Positions 41,201-51,025 of a DNA stretch of 64,000 nucleotides are shown piece after piece. Position 1 is the stretch's first letter; each line of letters starts with the position of its first letter. The notes under the pieces are model-generated. The model saw only the letters and a list, made by a program, of their open reading frames with translations. It was not told where the DNA came from and searched no databases. The DNA is from Antennarius striatus (Eukaryota > Chordata > Actinopteri > Lophiiformes > Antennariidae), in contig NC_090781.1 in assembly GCF_040054535.1 (NCBI RefSeq), forward strand, positions 11,509,482 to 11,573,481. The letters run 5' to 3'. Made by a program: the position numbers and the translations under genes.

Positions 41201-44200
41201 ATCTATATAATAAGCCTCAAAATGCAATGTCTCTGTGAGATCTCTCTTTCTCTGAGGTTTGGAAGAGCCATTTGTCAGAGCACCGTGTTTGAATCTCTTG
41301 TAATCATTGGAGTTTTGGTGAGTTTCTGAACATTCCTGACCTTTAAACAACATGAAAGTTCACAATATTCACATCAACGTTCCATCAAGGTGTCATAATG
41401 ATGAACAGGCAAGGAGGAACTTGTCAAACTAAAAAATTATGTAATTTCCTTTTGCTACCAGGTGGTCCTATGACTATCTGAGCCTTGACATGTGGATGTC
41501 ATTAGGGCAGGACTGTATTTAATAAATATGACATTTCTGGACAAATGGAGAGTTAAGTTATACCAAGTCCCTCCTTCATGATGAAACATTAAAATTTATA
41601 ACGCAACTTCGCCTGATAAGCCTCGCGATGTGATTGCCTGTTCCCCTCCCTACAGCCTACTTTTCCACAAAATGTAATTGAAACAATGTTTTGAATTATT
41701 ATACTTAAAACCACACACTAAAACAAAGAGCACTGGTCACATTAAATCCACTAACCCTTGTTGGAAGAGGTAACAACAAATTTGACTCTTCTTTATCACT
41801 GTCAAAAAAACAAAAAACAATTAGCTAGGCCTGTTGACAACTGACTGAATCCCTTCGGAATGGTAGATGAGTGGTACACAGGCTTTAGTTGGTTTCCAGG
41901 GAGATACAGCTAAATCTCGCTGCAGGTGTTTGTGACATCTTTGGTCCAGGATGTCCCTTGGTGCAATAGAAGCCAGCAGGAGATAACTACTTGTGCGACT
42001 AACCTGCAGGGGACTGAGGGCCAGAGTCCTGCGCTTCACTTCACTTCTCATTTTTTATATTACTTCTTTATGACTCCCTATCAATTTTCAAACTGGTGAA
42101 GCTTTTTAAACACAGTAGGAGCCCCAAAAACAACCACAGACAAACCATTAGGTTGCCTTCAGATGCACGCACACTGAAAGATTCAATCTTCTCCCAAAGG
42201 CAAACAAATAATTTACTTGCTGTGCAGTTCTCAAAAGGTTTTGACAGCAAGCACATTACTGCCTCATTTGGGGAATTATGGAGGAAATTGCTTATATAAT
42301 AAATTTGTTGAGATTGTAAAGACAAAAAAAATGACTCAAAGACACACAAGTACAAAAGGCTTTCCAAAGAAAAGATAAAGGCGTTAAAGTAATCCATGTA
42401 AGGGGAACAATCACCAAGAGCTCCTCTTCTGAGATTTAAGGGTTTGCCATATCGTTGAACAGACGACATGCTGGGACCCTTGGGTGCACGAGTTGGTGGC
42501 CTGCTGTCCTGAGGAGACCTCCTAGGTGGAGGACATGCTTGGGCCTGCATCTTTTCAACCATCTCTTGTTTACTGAGGGCAGAATCCAAAGTCTAAAATG
42601 AATAGCGTGAGAACAAAAGAACATCTCAGGTTATTCCATTAAAGACCAGAAGAATGATAGTACAGTAGTTGAATAAAAAAATTAATAAATAACTTAAAAC
42701 ACATCAGTAATCCAACTTGTTTCAGGTTACTGTAGACCTACTAGTAAATGACAAAGAGACACATGCAAGGCAGTCATTCACTGTGTGGATGAAGTTAATC
42801 TAGTTAATGGTAAATTGTGTCTCAACTTTAATCTGAGACAGTTTAACAGTTTGACAGAAAGTGATAAGGAAATTTACTTATACATATACATATATCAAGT
42901 CACTTTATTCCTAAAACTTTGTCAATTGTTTGTCCGTCTATGACCTTCAAACCAGAGCAGATACATTTGATCTTCTCTTGATGTGCTCTTCCAGGCCTGT
43001 GTTGCATTACATTAACTAAACACAAGTTTCATGATATGTTTGCCTTTAGTTTTGTCCTCTGCCAGTACAACAATGATAAGTTAATGATGATAATGATAAC
43101 AACAATGATAAGTTAAGCTGACAGAGGTTACTGGGCTCAGGAAGGTCAAGTGCCTGCCGTAAGCCTATAAAACATTCCAATGTTTTAATTTAAAAATATA
43201 GTATTTGATATATCCCTCATCTAGAGAGCTGGAACAGAGACAGAAAACAAAAAAATATGTACAGTATAATTGTTTTGAATATTTTTTAAAGATATGTCTT
43301 GGCATTTTCACATGAACAGTATGGCAGTGAAAAGGTGGACAAAGACAATGTGTCGAGAGAGTTGGAGGTCTGACATTCCACAAAACCACACACCAAACTT
43401 CCTGCTCCTTACCTCCAGTTTCTGCAGGATGTTGAAGACCGTCTCAGATACGGCTGAATCTTCTTCTAGTTCAACCTTTGCAGAACACAAAGAGAGCTGG
43501 CGAATCAGCTGGCCCAGCTCTTTACAATATGGGAGCATCTGACCATGAGGCATATCTGATAGTTGGTGGTTAACACCCTGTAAGGCCCTGAGTGCCCCAC
43601 GATGGGCAGCAGCAAGCCGGTTTACTGTCAGAGACTAAAAGAAAGTCACAAAAATTGAACTGAGAAACAGATAAACTAATCATTTCTGCTCATTAGTTAA
43701 GTTTCACAGATCTCCTTTAGCAAAATACAATTTCCTTAAAGAATCATTAAATGTGGTTGAAACAGTGAATCTGCTATTTGATCATAACAATTATAATATA
43801 CAATCTTAATATTAGTTTACTGCCAGGCACAGAAACAAATAAAATCACTGTAGGTACACCACTCAGCAGTGTTTGGCAAATCAGGCATTTCTGCATTAAA
43901 GAACAGGATGATTAATAAAGTCACTTCCCTTAATGCTTGAAGGTTTGTCCATAACAAAGCTTCTCCTTTCACAATAGAATGAAATCTAACAGTGTAACAG
44001 ACGCACCTTTTTAGTGTTCCACCTCTCCTGCGTTCGTAATGCCTCTATATCCTCTTGTATCTCTTTGACCTTTTAAACAATAATTTTGTAGAACACGATT
44101 TATAGATACAGTACATATTCCTGAATTTTGTCTTTGATAACATGTGGAAGAGTTTTAAACACCTGTTGCTGGAGAACATAGATAGTTTGCGCTGAGCGGA

Positions 44201-45511
44201 CTGCCTGCTTCTGTCTACGGATCTCCAACTTGTTTTGCTCCCCAGGATCCAGTGGCTCTTCTGTTTTCTCTCCTGTGGTATAAAAGCTCATTATTTCTCA
44301 TGATGTTATTGTTAACGTATCTGAAAGACTGACCATTTTGGCAGCTGAACAATCTGAGATAACTCTTTCACACCATGCTGCAACTTTCTACATATAATCA
44401 ACAGTAAGACATGCGCCTGTAACAAGCTGTCCTTGTGACTTACCTCTGTTTGCCAGATTTTCGATCTTCTGAATATACACTTCAAATTCATTGTACAGTT
44501 TTTGGGTCTCTTCACTTAAAGAAGTCGTTTTTCTTTGACCTAGTTTCTGTGGACCAGGGTCTGTAGTTGGGGGTGATGGCCCGATGGGATTCTTCTTGAA
44601 TGTGAGCGCTGACCGTTTGGCTCCAGGTTCTACTGGGTTCTTTTTTGAATTTGCGACCAAGTTTTTTTTATTTGGTGTGGCTTCAGGCTCCTATAAATTA
44701 AAAAAAAAAGTTCCCTTCAGTCACTGACTCAAGGTGGAGAGAATTCAAGTACAATGTGCAAGTACACGATCCATTATTAAGTTAATACAAATGATCTTCA
44801 TCGGTTACCCTCGGCTGGAGCAGCTCTACAGAGGGATCCTCTGCTTTGGGTGGGGATTTTGTCAGTGATTCAAGGCACCTTCGTCTCATGTCTCGCTTGG
44901 CCAGTTGAATCGCAAAATGCAACTTTTCCTCAGAGAGAGCAGTGAAGCTAATGGAGCTCCGGGTGCTCTCCAGGTCCTCATGCTTGTCTGACAACTGCAG
45001 CTTCCGCTCGATCACTATGGGGGCTGGCAAGCGTGTACGGGGGGCCCGGATGCTGGCATGGACAAAAACTGCTTCCTTGTCTGAGAGCTGTGGTGAACAA
45101 AATATCGATTTTGTCACTTTTATGTGCGACTCAGAACAGACATCATCAGAACAAATATTTATGTCAGTCTTTTCATTTGAACTCACTTTCCAGTTTGTTT
45201 TGGCACAATTAATTAAATCCTATACATTAAGTAGCGACAGCTGTACAGTAAAGCTTACCTGCATACTGTTTAATCAAAACTCATATACTCAAAACTCATA
45301 TAAATTCATATACTGACGAGACTTCTGTATCGTCAGTATATGAATAATAATGCAATATGTCTCTGTTGTTTACCTTAGTTTGGGGCATCACAGGAGTTAA
45401 ATCCCTGAGGTTCTGAACGTTCTGGTCTGTGCATGAAACCAGCCACCCTCTCCCGTAACCCTGCTGCTGTGCAGAAATCATCGATCCATTCATTAAGGAC
45501 CGAGCAGCCAT
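28050..45511 (-). CDS. kiaa0753: kiaa0753 / moonraker (OFIP), complete 18-exon coding region
   Basis: This gene encodes a centriolar-satellite and centriole protein that works with OFD1 and FOR20/CEP20 in centriole duplication and ciliogenesis; human mutations cause oral-facial-digital and Joubert-type ciliopathies. Coding exons, minus strand: 45511-45374, 45087-44809, 44690-44444, 44272-44163, 44069-44007, 43634-43413, 42592-42415, 40899-40703, 40554-40433, 39549-39394, 38642-38553, 35969-35882, 34855-34784, 34613-34443, 34209-34128, 33928-33808, 29868-29632, 28197-28050. They total 2721 nt, 906 residues plus TAG, with every junction in phase and GT-AG; the human protein is about 967 residues. 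Landmarks matching it: [19 protein letters not shown] (exon 2), [20 protein letters not shown] (exon 4), [13 protein letters not shown] and [17 protein letters not shown] (exon 6), FAPWIP (exon 9), [18 protein letters not shown] (exon 15), [13 protein letters not shown] near the C-terminus. Long charged helices suggest coiled coil. Least certain is the exon 7-8 junction, where small extra exons could exist. Confidence 0.93.
31829..31890. repeat. (CA)n/(CGCA)n compound microsatellite in a kiaa0753 intron
   Basis: It lies in the large kiaa0753 intron 29869-33807 and has the same CA-CGCA-CA structure as the array at 26013. Confidence 0.97.
34931..35001. repeat. (GT)n microsatellite in a kiaa0753 intron
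   Basis: About 35 GT units, immediately left of Tc1-like copy B. Confidence 0.98.
35030..35615 (+). mobile_element. Tc1/mariner-like element remnant (copy B), opposite orientation to copy A
   Basis: It lies in the kiaa0753 intron between exons 35969-35882 and 34855-34784. Its left end matches the left end of copy A (tggtagtcagtaac, agcagagaag, attatggaatcac). The block at 35215-35310 (cacaccttggagagctgttg, agtggattggcatgaatcac) is the diverged reverse complement of 37860-37960 in copy A. Only traces of transposase survive, such as the [24 protein letters not shown] segment around 35420-35490. It is shorter and more decayed than copy A. Confidence 0.75.
36745..38110 (-). mobile_element. Tc1/mariner-like element (copy A) in a kiaa0753 intron
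   Basis: It lies in the kiaa0753 intron between the exons at 38642-38553 and 35969-35882, transposase in the same orientation as the gene. Subterminal inverted repeats pair 36918-36990 with about 38030-38105, sharing GGGATCACTCAATTCTGAGG-like sequence; the right outer end looks truncated. The minus strand encodes a paired-type DNA-binding half (37892-37548: [30 protein letters not shown]) and a catalytic half (37469-37068: [37 protein letters not shown]). A gap and frame breaks between them remove the first catalytic Asp region, so it is inactive. Confidence 0.88.
37068..37892 (-). pseudogene. Tc1-like transposase pseudogene of copy A
   Basis: Two open segments represent a broken transposase. 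The first (115 residues) is a helix-turn-helix and GRPR-like linker region ending after CTTRQMKN, where the frame is lost. The second (about 133 residues) covers the catalytic core from the WGCMS-like motif through the second Asp (FQDDN) and the NPIES Glu. The order and spacing fit the Tc1 family DD34E layout, but the DESR-like first Asp segment is absent. Confidence 0.85.
38168..38213. repeat. (GT)n/(GCGT)n microsatellite in a kiaa0753 intron
   Basis: GT units followed by CGTG units, about 60 bases right of the truncated end of Tc1-like copy A. Confidence 0.97.
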
Positions 45512-46158
45512 AAATAGCGATTTATTTAACCAATGCTAAAACAGTTAGCATACACAAGCTAAACACTATTTTGAAGTGACCATCAGTTACGTCAAGTTAA
45601 TCCCAACATGGTCAATCCAACCATATCGACTTCGCTTGCAGCTACTTTTGTAATTTGTGAATGAAATATGCATCTGTTATATGCATAGCAATGAAACGTT
45701 TATTTAAATATCGACCATAGTTAACTTCTTACAAATTTCTCCATGGCCGTTGTCAATTTTTAGAAACACCGCCATGACAACAACGGAAACCGGAAGCGTT
45801 TGTTCATACGGATCGTCAAAGCATTCAAACATCATCGCAACGGTAAAAAAAAATAATATAAAAAAATGTAAAAGGCATAATGCAAAAATGAAATAAAACA
45901 ATATACTTTAATTACTTTAGTGGTGTAAATTACTTTAGTGATCTAACTTTGCTTTGACACTTTGAATACAAAAAAAAACAAATATCGTCAGACACTGTCA
46001 CTTTAAGAACTTTTACAGGAAGTAGTACTGTCACTTTTGCGGTTCAGCATTTATACCAGGTCCGCAGCCTGGAGCAGAGTTCGATCTGGTTCTCCTTCTT
46101 TTCTGAAGTAGCTCAATAGTTTACTTCTGTGCATTTTGATTTTAACTAAGTCGAAACG
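45512..46158. promoter_or_regulatory. bidirectional promoter between kiaa0753 and txndc17
   Basis: The two start codons are 647 bases apart and diverge, an arrangement shared with human KIAA0753/TXNDC17. The interval contains CCGGAAGC at 45790-45797 and CAGGAAGTAG at 46016-46025, both matching ETS-family (GABP/ELK) cores that are common in bidirectional housekeeping promoters. No TATA box is obvious next to either gene. Shared control is inferred from spacing and motifs. Confidence 0.6.
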
Positions 46159-47651
46159 ATGACCCACTATGAAGCGGTAAATGTGCGTGGATATGACGAA
46201 TTCTGTCAGGCCGTGTCTGATAGAAAAGGAAAGGATATTTTTGCATATTTTTCCGGGGACAAAGACGCGCAAGGAAACAGCTGGTGCCCAGACTGTGTGA
46301 AAGGTAAACTCAGGAATTATCTGTACATTATATACTTGTGCTTTAATTTATTTCGATTTGACTGACGTGTGGTTCTGGGAGCGTAGGTGCACAAATGGTT
46401 ATGAATTGTTTTGTTTTTAATCTTCGTGATAATTATTTACTTCAAGAACTTTTATATTTTAAATCTGCAATTATTAATAGTTCCTCTTTTTCCCTTCAAG
46501 CCGAGCCAGTTGTAAAAGGCGAGATGGCTCATCTTCCTGAAGGATCTGTCTTCATCTACTGTCAAGTTGGAGAAAGAGCTTAGTTAGTATTTCACTCTTT
46601 ATCCCAGTTTTTATGGAAAAACCATCTTCACACGAAAACACCCAGCTGATCCTACAAAGCAGCAGAACTCATCTTCTTTCTGAAACTGCAACTTCATTGT
46701 CTCTAATCAGGGACAAATATTTATGTTCATTAAATAATCCCATGTTGCTTTACTACTCTGTTGTTCAGATAAGGGATAATTTTAAATGTAAATGGATCTC
46801 AGTTATATTTAAAGTAACTAACAGTAGTATAAATATGTTAAAGGATTTACCTGAAAGAGTTATATTAACTACAACACAAAGGAATGATAGCCGTGAGAAA
46901 ACATTTTAATTGCAATCATAGAAATATTTCTTTCAGATCGATTTAATCTTTTTGAAAATATTTGGTATGGTCACTGAAATACGCCTCACATTTTGACCAT
47001 CTGCATGCAAACAATGAATTTAATGCTACAGTATCTACAGTCATGACAATATACTGACTGATTTAAAAAAACAAAAAACAAATGTCTGCATTTTAAGAGC
47101 TATGCACGTGACCAATATATATTTATTTCAGAGACTTATTGTTTATCTGTTAATTATTTAGACCACTAATAAAAAGTAAATTATTTCACATTTATCAACA
47201 CATTTTTTAATCACATTTTGAAATGAGCTTATGTTCAGAACATTCAGTCTTCTTCAGCCTTTCCACATCTAATCTTAAATGGGGTTTTTTTTATTCTCCA
47301 GTTGGAAGGATCATAATAATGAATTCAAGAAGACACTGAAGCTGACTGGAGTTCCTACTCTCCTGCGATATGGCACAGTAAGAATAACATCTATTTGCTT
47401 AAGCCTTAAGATGAGTCTTAAAATGTGTTTTACAGAACAATCAGTTGAAATCAGGAAAGAATAAGGACATCTGGTCCTTCTGGTGACATTGAACAAAATA
47501 TTTTTTATCAGTATTTCTATGGTTGTAGTCTTCTCTGACGTCATTTTACCATTAAAACCATCATGTTTCTAACTTGTTTCAGCTTCAGAAGTTAGTGGAG
47601 GAGGAATGCTTCAAGGCAGACCTGGTGAAGATGTTGTTCACCGAAGATTGA
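46159..47651 (+). CDS. txndc17: txndc17 (TRP14), thioredoxin domain-containing protein 17, complete
   Basis: TXNDC17 is a small cytosolic thioredoxin-related oxidoreductase reduced by thioredoxin reductase 1; it reduces cystine, nitrosothiols and selected proteins, and dampens TNF/NF-kB signalling. Four exons: 46159-46303, 46501-46582, 47302-47377 and 47583-47651, together 372 nt, giving 123 residues plus TGA, the same length as the human protein. All introns are GT-AG and junctions are in phase. The active site WCPDC is at residues 42-46, with catalytic Cys43 and Cys46, in exon 1. Exon 3 carries the cis-Pro segment TGVPTLLRYGT, and exon 4 ends in KMLFTED. The ATG is the first in the exon and the N-terminus MTHYEAVNVRGYDEF fits the family. 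No canonical AATAAA was noticed close after the stop. It diverges from kiaa0753 and lies 3 kb upstream of nxn. Confidence 0.96.
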
Positions 47652-48599
47652 GCCTGCACTCTTTTCTCCGGTCATAAAATTTGCTGTTAGACAGAGGAAA
47701 TTGTTATTTCTCTTCAGTTTCATGAATGTTAATAATTGTGTTAAAGGAACGCCTCTGTGTTTCTATTACTAATCAGCAACTTTGTAAGATGAAAAAGAAA
47801 GCACTGAGTTTCATCTGTATCCAGTGAGATCTAGACTGGAATATATGTAAATGAATGCTTATCATACCAATTTTTGTACAATCATTCATTTTTGTTTTAT
47901 AATTGTAGTTTGATGCATTTCTTCAAAAGTAATATGACTCAATAATACTACTTTATATGAAGAAAATATCTTTCCTGCATATATTTTTGAATGTTTCTTG
48001 TTTCCTTGAAGTTGAAGGATCACTTAATATGAAATATTGTACTGAGTAATGACTGTGACAAAGGATGTAAAGGTCAAGTGAAGGGCACTGGCCCATTTCA
48101 ACAGCTATTTACCCACAAAAGGGGCTTAAATTTATCGCTGCGTTTATCTGCAAATTTAGTTTGGTACTATCATCCTATGGAGATATTCATCTGTATTTTG
48201 TTCCTTATTAACCGTTAATGATCATTGAAATGTAATCAGATTCAGAAGCAATGACACATAATAGAAACACCAAAAACATAAGCTTGATTATTTTTTCAGG
48301 TGACACAAGTGGGAAGCTTGTAATCAGTGTGTCTCCCATCATCGTGGATGAGCGCAGTGATCCTCCTCCTACTAATCAGTCATAGCAGCATGAGTCCTTG
48401 CTGAAGTTGTGGAGGATGTTAATGCTGTAATGCTCTCCTATCGAACCAACCTCACAGGTTTTCCTTAGGGTTTATGTTTGACCTCCAGTTCCATGACAAT
48501 GCCCGTTCCCGGTTATGTTGCCCTGTCCATGGCTTTTGCAGATGTAATTCTCTTCCTGACCTTTATGACATTTTATTATTTCACATCCAGGCCTTCAGT

Positions 48600-49060
48600 G
48601 ATGTTCTCCTTAGTCAAATGTGAGTAAATACATCCCATAATACTGTATGCGGCTCCCACCGCTGTCACCAATGTAGCGTTCAGGACTGAGGCATTTATAA
48701 CTTCTCTCAAATGGGACAAAAACCATCACTTCTGAAGAGGCGTCCCCCTTAATCCTTTTATTGTCACTGGCACAGGAGAACCCACCCATGTTGCACTCAC
48801 GGTAGATCCGCTGGCTCTCCAGAGCGGCCAGCTCATCCATCTTGTTCGGCAGTGAGTTGACGTTGCCCATGACCGCAGAGGGAAGCGATGGTTTGAATCG
48901 CCTTCGGTTGTCTGCCTGCCTAGCCTTTAGCTTAGCTCCAGCCTAACGTCTCTTCAGTTCAGCCGGTATGTCATGTCTCTGTCCGTGTTTCGTGTTTCTA
49001 AGAGCCAGTAACTCCTCTCTAGAATGAGTGACAGGGATGGTTCTCGGTTGTACGGCTGTC
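48600..49060 (-). mobile_element. non-LTR retrotransposon fragment (start of ORF2), truncated
   Basis: Minus-strand translation gives LLALRNTKHGQRHDIPAELK, then MGNVNSLPNKMDELAALESQ and RIYRECN. This is the characteristic opening of the endonuclease-domain ORF of fish LINEs, after which a CFTETWL-like segment would be expected. Instead the sequence changes at about 48795 to an unrelated reading (GGFSCASDNKRIKGDASSEV) that stays open to about 48610. The LINE is therefore cut or recombined at this point. Confidence 0.65.
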
Positions 49061-49653
49061 ATATCCATGTGATATACCTAAAAAGTAGTAAAAGTAGTGA
49101 AAACTTACAAAAAACATGCAAAATAAAAGACTATGCTGCAGAGCGTATGGAGTGGCTGCCATCACCTACGGTGCTCAACTGTTGAAACGGCTCATTTAAA
49201 CACAAAATTGATTCTCCTTTTTTCAAGAACACCCCGTTAGTTAGAATAGGTTAGCTCGTTTAGGTTAGCTAGAACAGGTTAGCTCATTCAGGGATGGTAC
49301 CCTTGTCTCACAAGCGCTTCTCTTCAAATGTGCGTCTGTATAGCGTCTGCATAGCCCCGCCTTCTCAGAGTGAGCATCCAATCACAGGACACATACATGC
49401 CAGGTGGACGTGAGGCCTGCTAGAAGGCCTTACAGTCGCCAACTTGTGATCTGATTCGCTATTGCATCTGTCCATTAACTCTACTGTATGTTCCCGTTCA
49501 CTCACAGTGCAGGGACACCTGCATTCTAGATTATGAAGGGCATTGGCAGATTTTATTCATCCTAGCAACACAAGCTAGCTGAATTCTGATTGGATAAAAC
49601 CCCTGTAACTAAAAAATACACTGACCCCGTGTTAGCCCATGTCATATTATATC

Positions 49654-49657
<4 letters not shown>

Positions 49658-49703
<46 letters not shown>
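49658..49703. repeat. (AT)n microsatellite
   Basis: About 22 AT units between txndc17 and nxn, followed by ACACAC. Confidence 0.97.
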
Positions 49704-49709
<6 letters not shown>

Positions 49710-50448
49710 GGTATATGCATTTAAGGAAAATGCATTAAAATATTATTAACCTGTATCATTAATGTTATGATTTCTGGTTATGTTAGACCAGCAGAGAGGG
49801 CCTTGCTGGCTCTGGCCGCCCACCACTGGTTAGCTTCAAGAAGGGATTATCAGTACAAAAATGTATTTGTAGACTCAATACTTCTCAAACATCTGTCAAG
49901 TGTGAACAAACCTGGTACAGTATGCTGAGAATGATCACAAACACTGTGGATCCTGCCCTATATAGAAGAATAAACTCAATTTTAAAATAGAAAGAAGGCT
50001 TTTTTCAAAGGGAGCCAAAAATAAATGGTGCGTTACTTAATCCCTAGGGGACTGGAAGTGTTTCCATTCATTTCCTTTGGACCTTATCGACATCCCTTCA
50101 GTCATCCCGGGTGTTTTACACGATGAACACGAGGTGGCAGCACATTAATGTGAATAGATTTGTGTCGTAATTATTATTAAATGCGCTGATTTTTTCATTT
50201 AGCGTCGTCTAAGTGAAGCTTTTGAAACAAACGAACTCAAAGCATTTCATAAATAAAACGTAAAAGTTTTTTTTTTTTAAAAAATCAATCGTTTCTTTAA
50301 ATCTGACCTTGAGAATAAAAATCACGTGAAGTCAGACATTAAAAATAATTGAGCGGCATTTGTTATATTGAAAGCATTTAAATCCACAGACAACGCGTGG
50401 GTGTTTAAAATGATCAGATATGATGAAAGTGGAACCTTTTGCTTTGGG

Positions 50449-50480
50449 TGGAGGTGGTGGAGGTGGTGGAGGTGGGGGGG
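50449..50480. repeat. (GGTGGA)n and poly-G tract at the edge of the nxn CpG region
   Basis: GGT/GGA triplets run into about ten Gs, roughly 240 bases upstream of the nxn start codon. Confidence 0.95.
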
Positions 50481-50499
50481 GGGCACCGTTGTTGCAGTC

Positions 50500-50716
50500 A
50501 GTGCGATTTAAGCGGAGCGCATTCCTGCACAGCGCTCACACCGGAGGGCGAGTCGAGGTGAAACGTGGAGCGTGAACGCCTCACCGGGGCTGGAGCCGAA
50601 CGGAACCCTCAAACCGGAGGTGCTGGAAGTGCCGGGTGCCGCCTGAACGCAAGCGCGTACATGAACAGCCGCCTCGGCTGAGCGTAACGTTGTGTGTTCG
50701 AGGACCGTATGCCGCG
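50500..50716 (+). promoter_or_regulatory. CpG-rich promoter/5' leader of nxn with two upstream ORFs
   Basis: GC- and CpG-rich sequence begins after a GGT/poly-G tract (about 50449-50480) and runs through nxn exon 1. It holds two upstream ATGs out of frame with nxn. The first is at 50661, a 6-codon ORF ending in TGA at 50679-50681. The second is at 50709, an 8-codon ORF ending in TGA at 50733-50735 that overlaps the nxn start at 50717. The nxn frame is also open upstream of its ATG but has no in-frame ATG there. The transcription start site is not known. Confidence 0.55.
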
Positions 50717-51025
50717 ATGTCGGAGTTTCTGCTGAGTCTACTCGGGGAGCGGCTCGTCAACAGCGAGAAAGCCGAGGTGGACGTGCAGTCGCTGGGTGCC
50801 AAGCTCTCCCTGGTCGGGCTGTTTTTCGGATGCAGCCTGAACGCGCCGTGCAAGCAGTTCAACGGCAGCCTGTGCGAGTTTTACAGCAGGTTCAGAAAGA
50901 CGTCGGAACACAAGGATAAATTAGAAATCGTCTTCATCTCGTCTGATCAGGACCAGAAACATTGGCAAGACTTTTTGCAGGAGATGCCATGGCCTGCGTT
51001 ACCGTTCAAAGACAGACATAAAAAG
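50717..51025 (+). CDS. nxn: nxn (nucleoredoxin), first coding exon; rest outside window
   Basis: Nucleoredoxin is a thioredoxin-family oxidoreductase that binds Dishevelled and tunes Wnt signalling, and also acts on other redox-sensitive proteins. This exon encodes 103 residues starting MSEFLLSLLGERLVNSEKAE. It contains VGLFFGCSLNAPCKQF, which matches the first thioredoxin-like repeat, and LEIVFISSDQDQKHWQDF, the tryparedoxin-like SSDQD segment, and ends PWPALPFKDRHKK at a gtaaga donor in phase 0. Human NXN has the same block at its N-terminus, with a longer Gly/Ala-rich insert after the FYGRL-like segment that this protein lacks. The start has G at -3. No further nxn exon (LWNKY, active-site CPPC) was found up to 64000, so intron 1 is at least 13 kb. 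Confidence 0.93.

Larger units (their letters stand above)
47652..50499. other. intergenic region between txndc17 and nxn
   Basis: It begins with the txndc17 3' UTR. The middle holds a LINE-derived fragment on the minus strand (48600-49060), then sequence that looks repetitive (49250-49860) interrupted by an AT array (49658-49703). No additional gene is recognised. Confidence 0.5.

Noticed and set aside
41821..42051. Possible extra kiaa0753 exon(s) at 42.0 kb or 41.8 kb (minus)
   Set aside because: Joining 42415 directly to 40899 keeps phase. The candidates either break the phase, as for the one after TTTTTTGACAG at about 41800, or lack a pyrimidine tract, as for the one ending CTGCAG|gttagt at about 42006.
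42068..42589. 173-residue minus-strand open frame taken as one coding unit
   Set aside because: Only 42592-42415 looks like moonraker exon 7. The remainder runs past a gtgatt donor into AT-rich intron sequence.
50636..50716. N-terminal extension of nxn in the same open frame
   Set aside because: There is no in-frame ATG upstream of 50717, only GTG, and the protein from 50717 aligns with the usual nucleoredoxin N-terminus.
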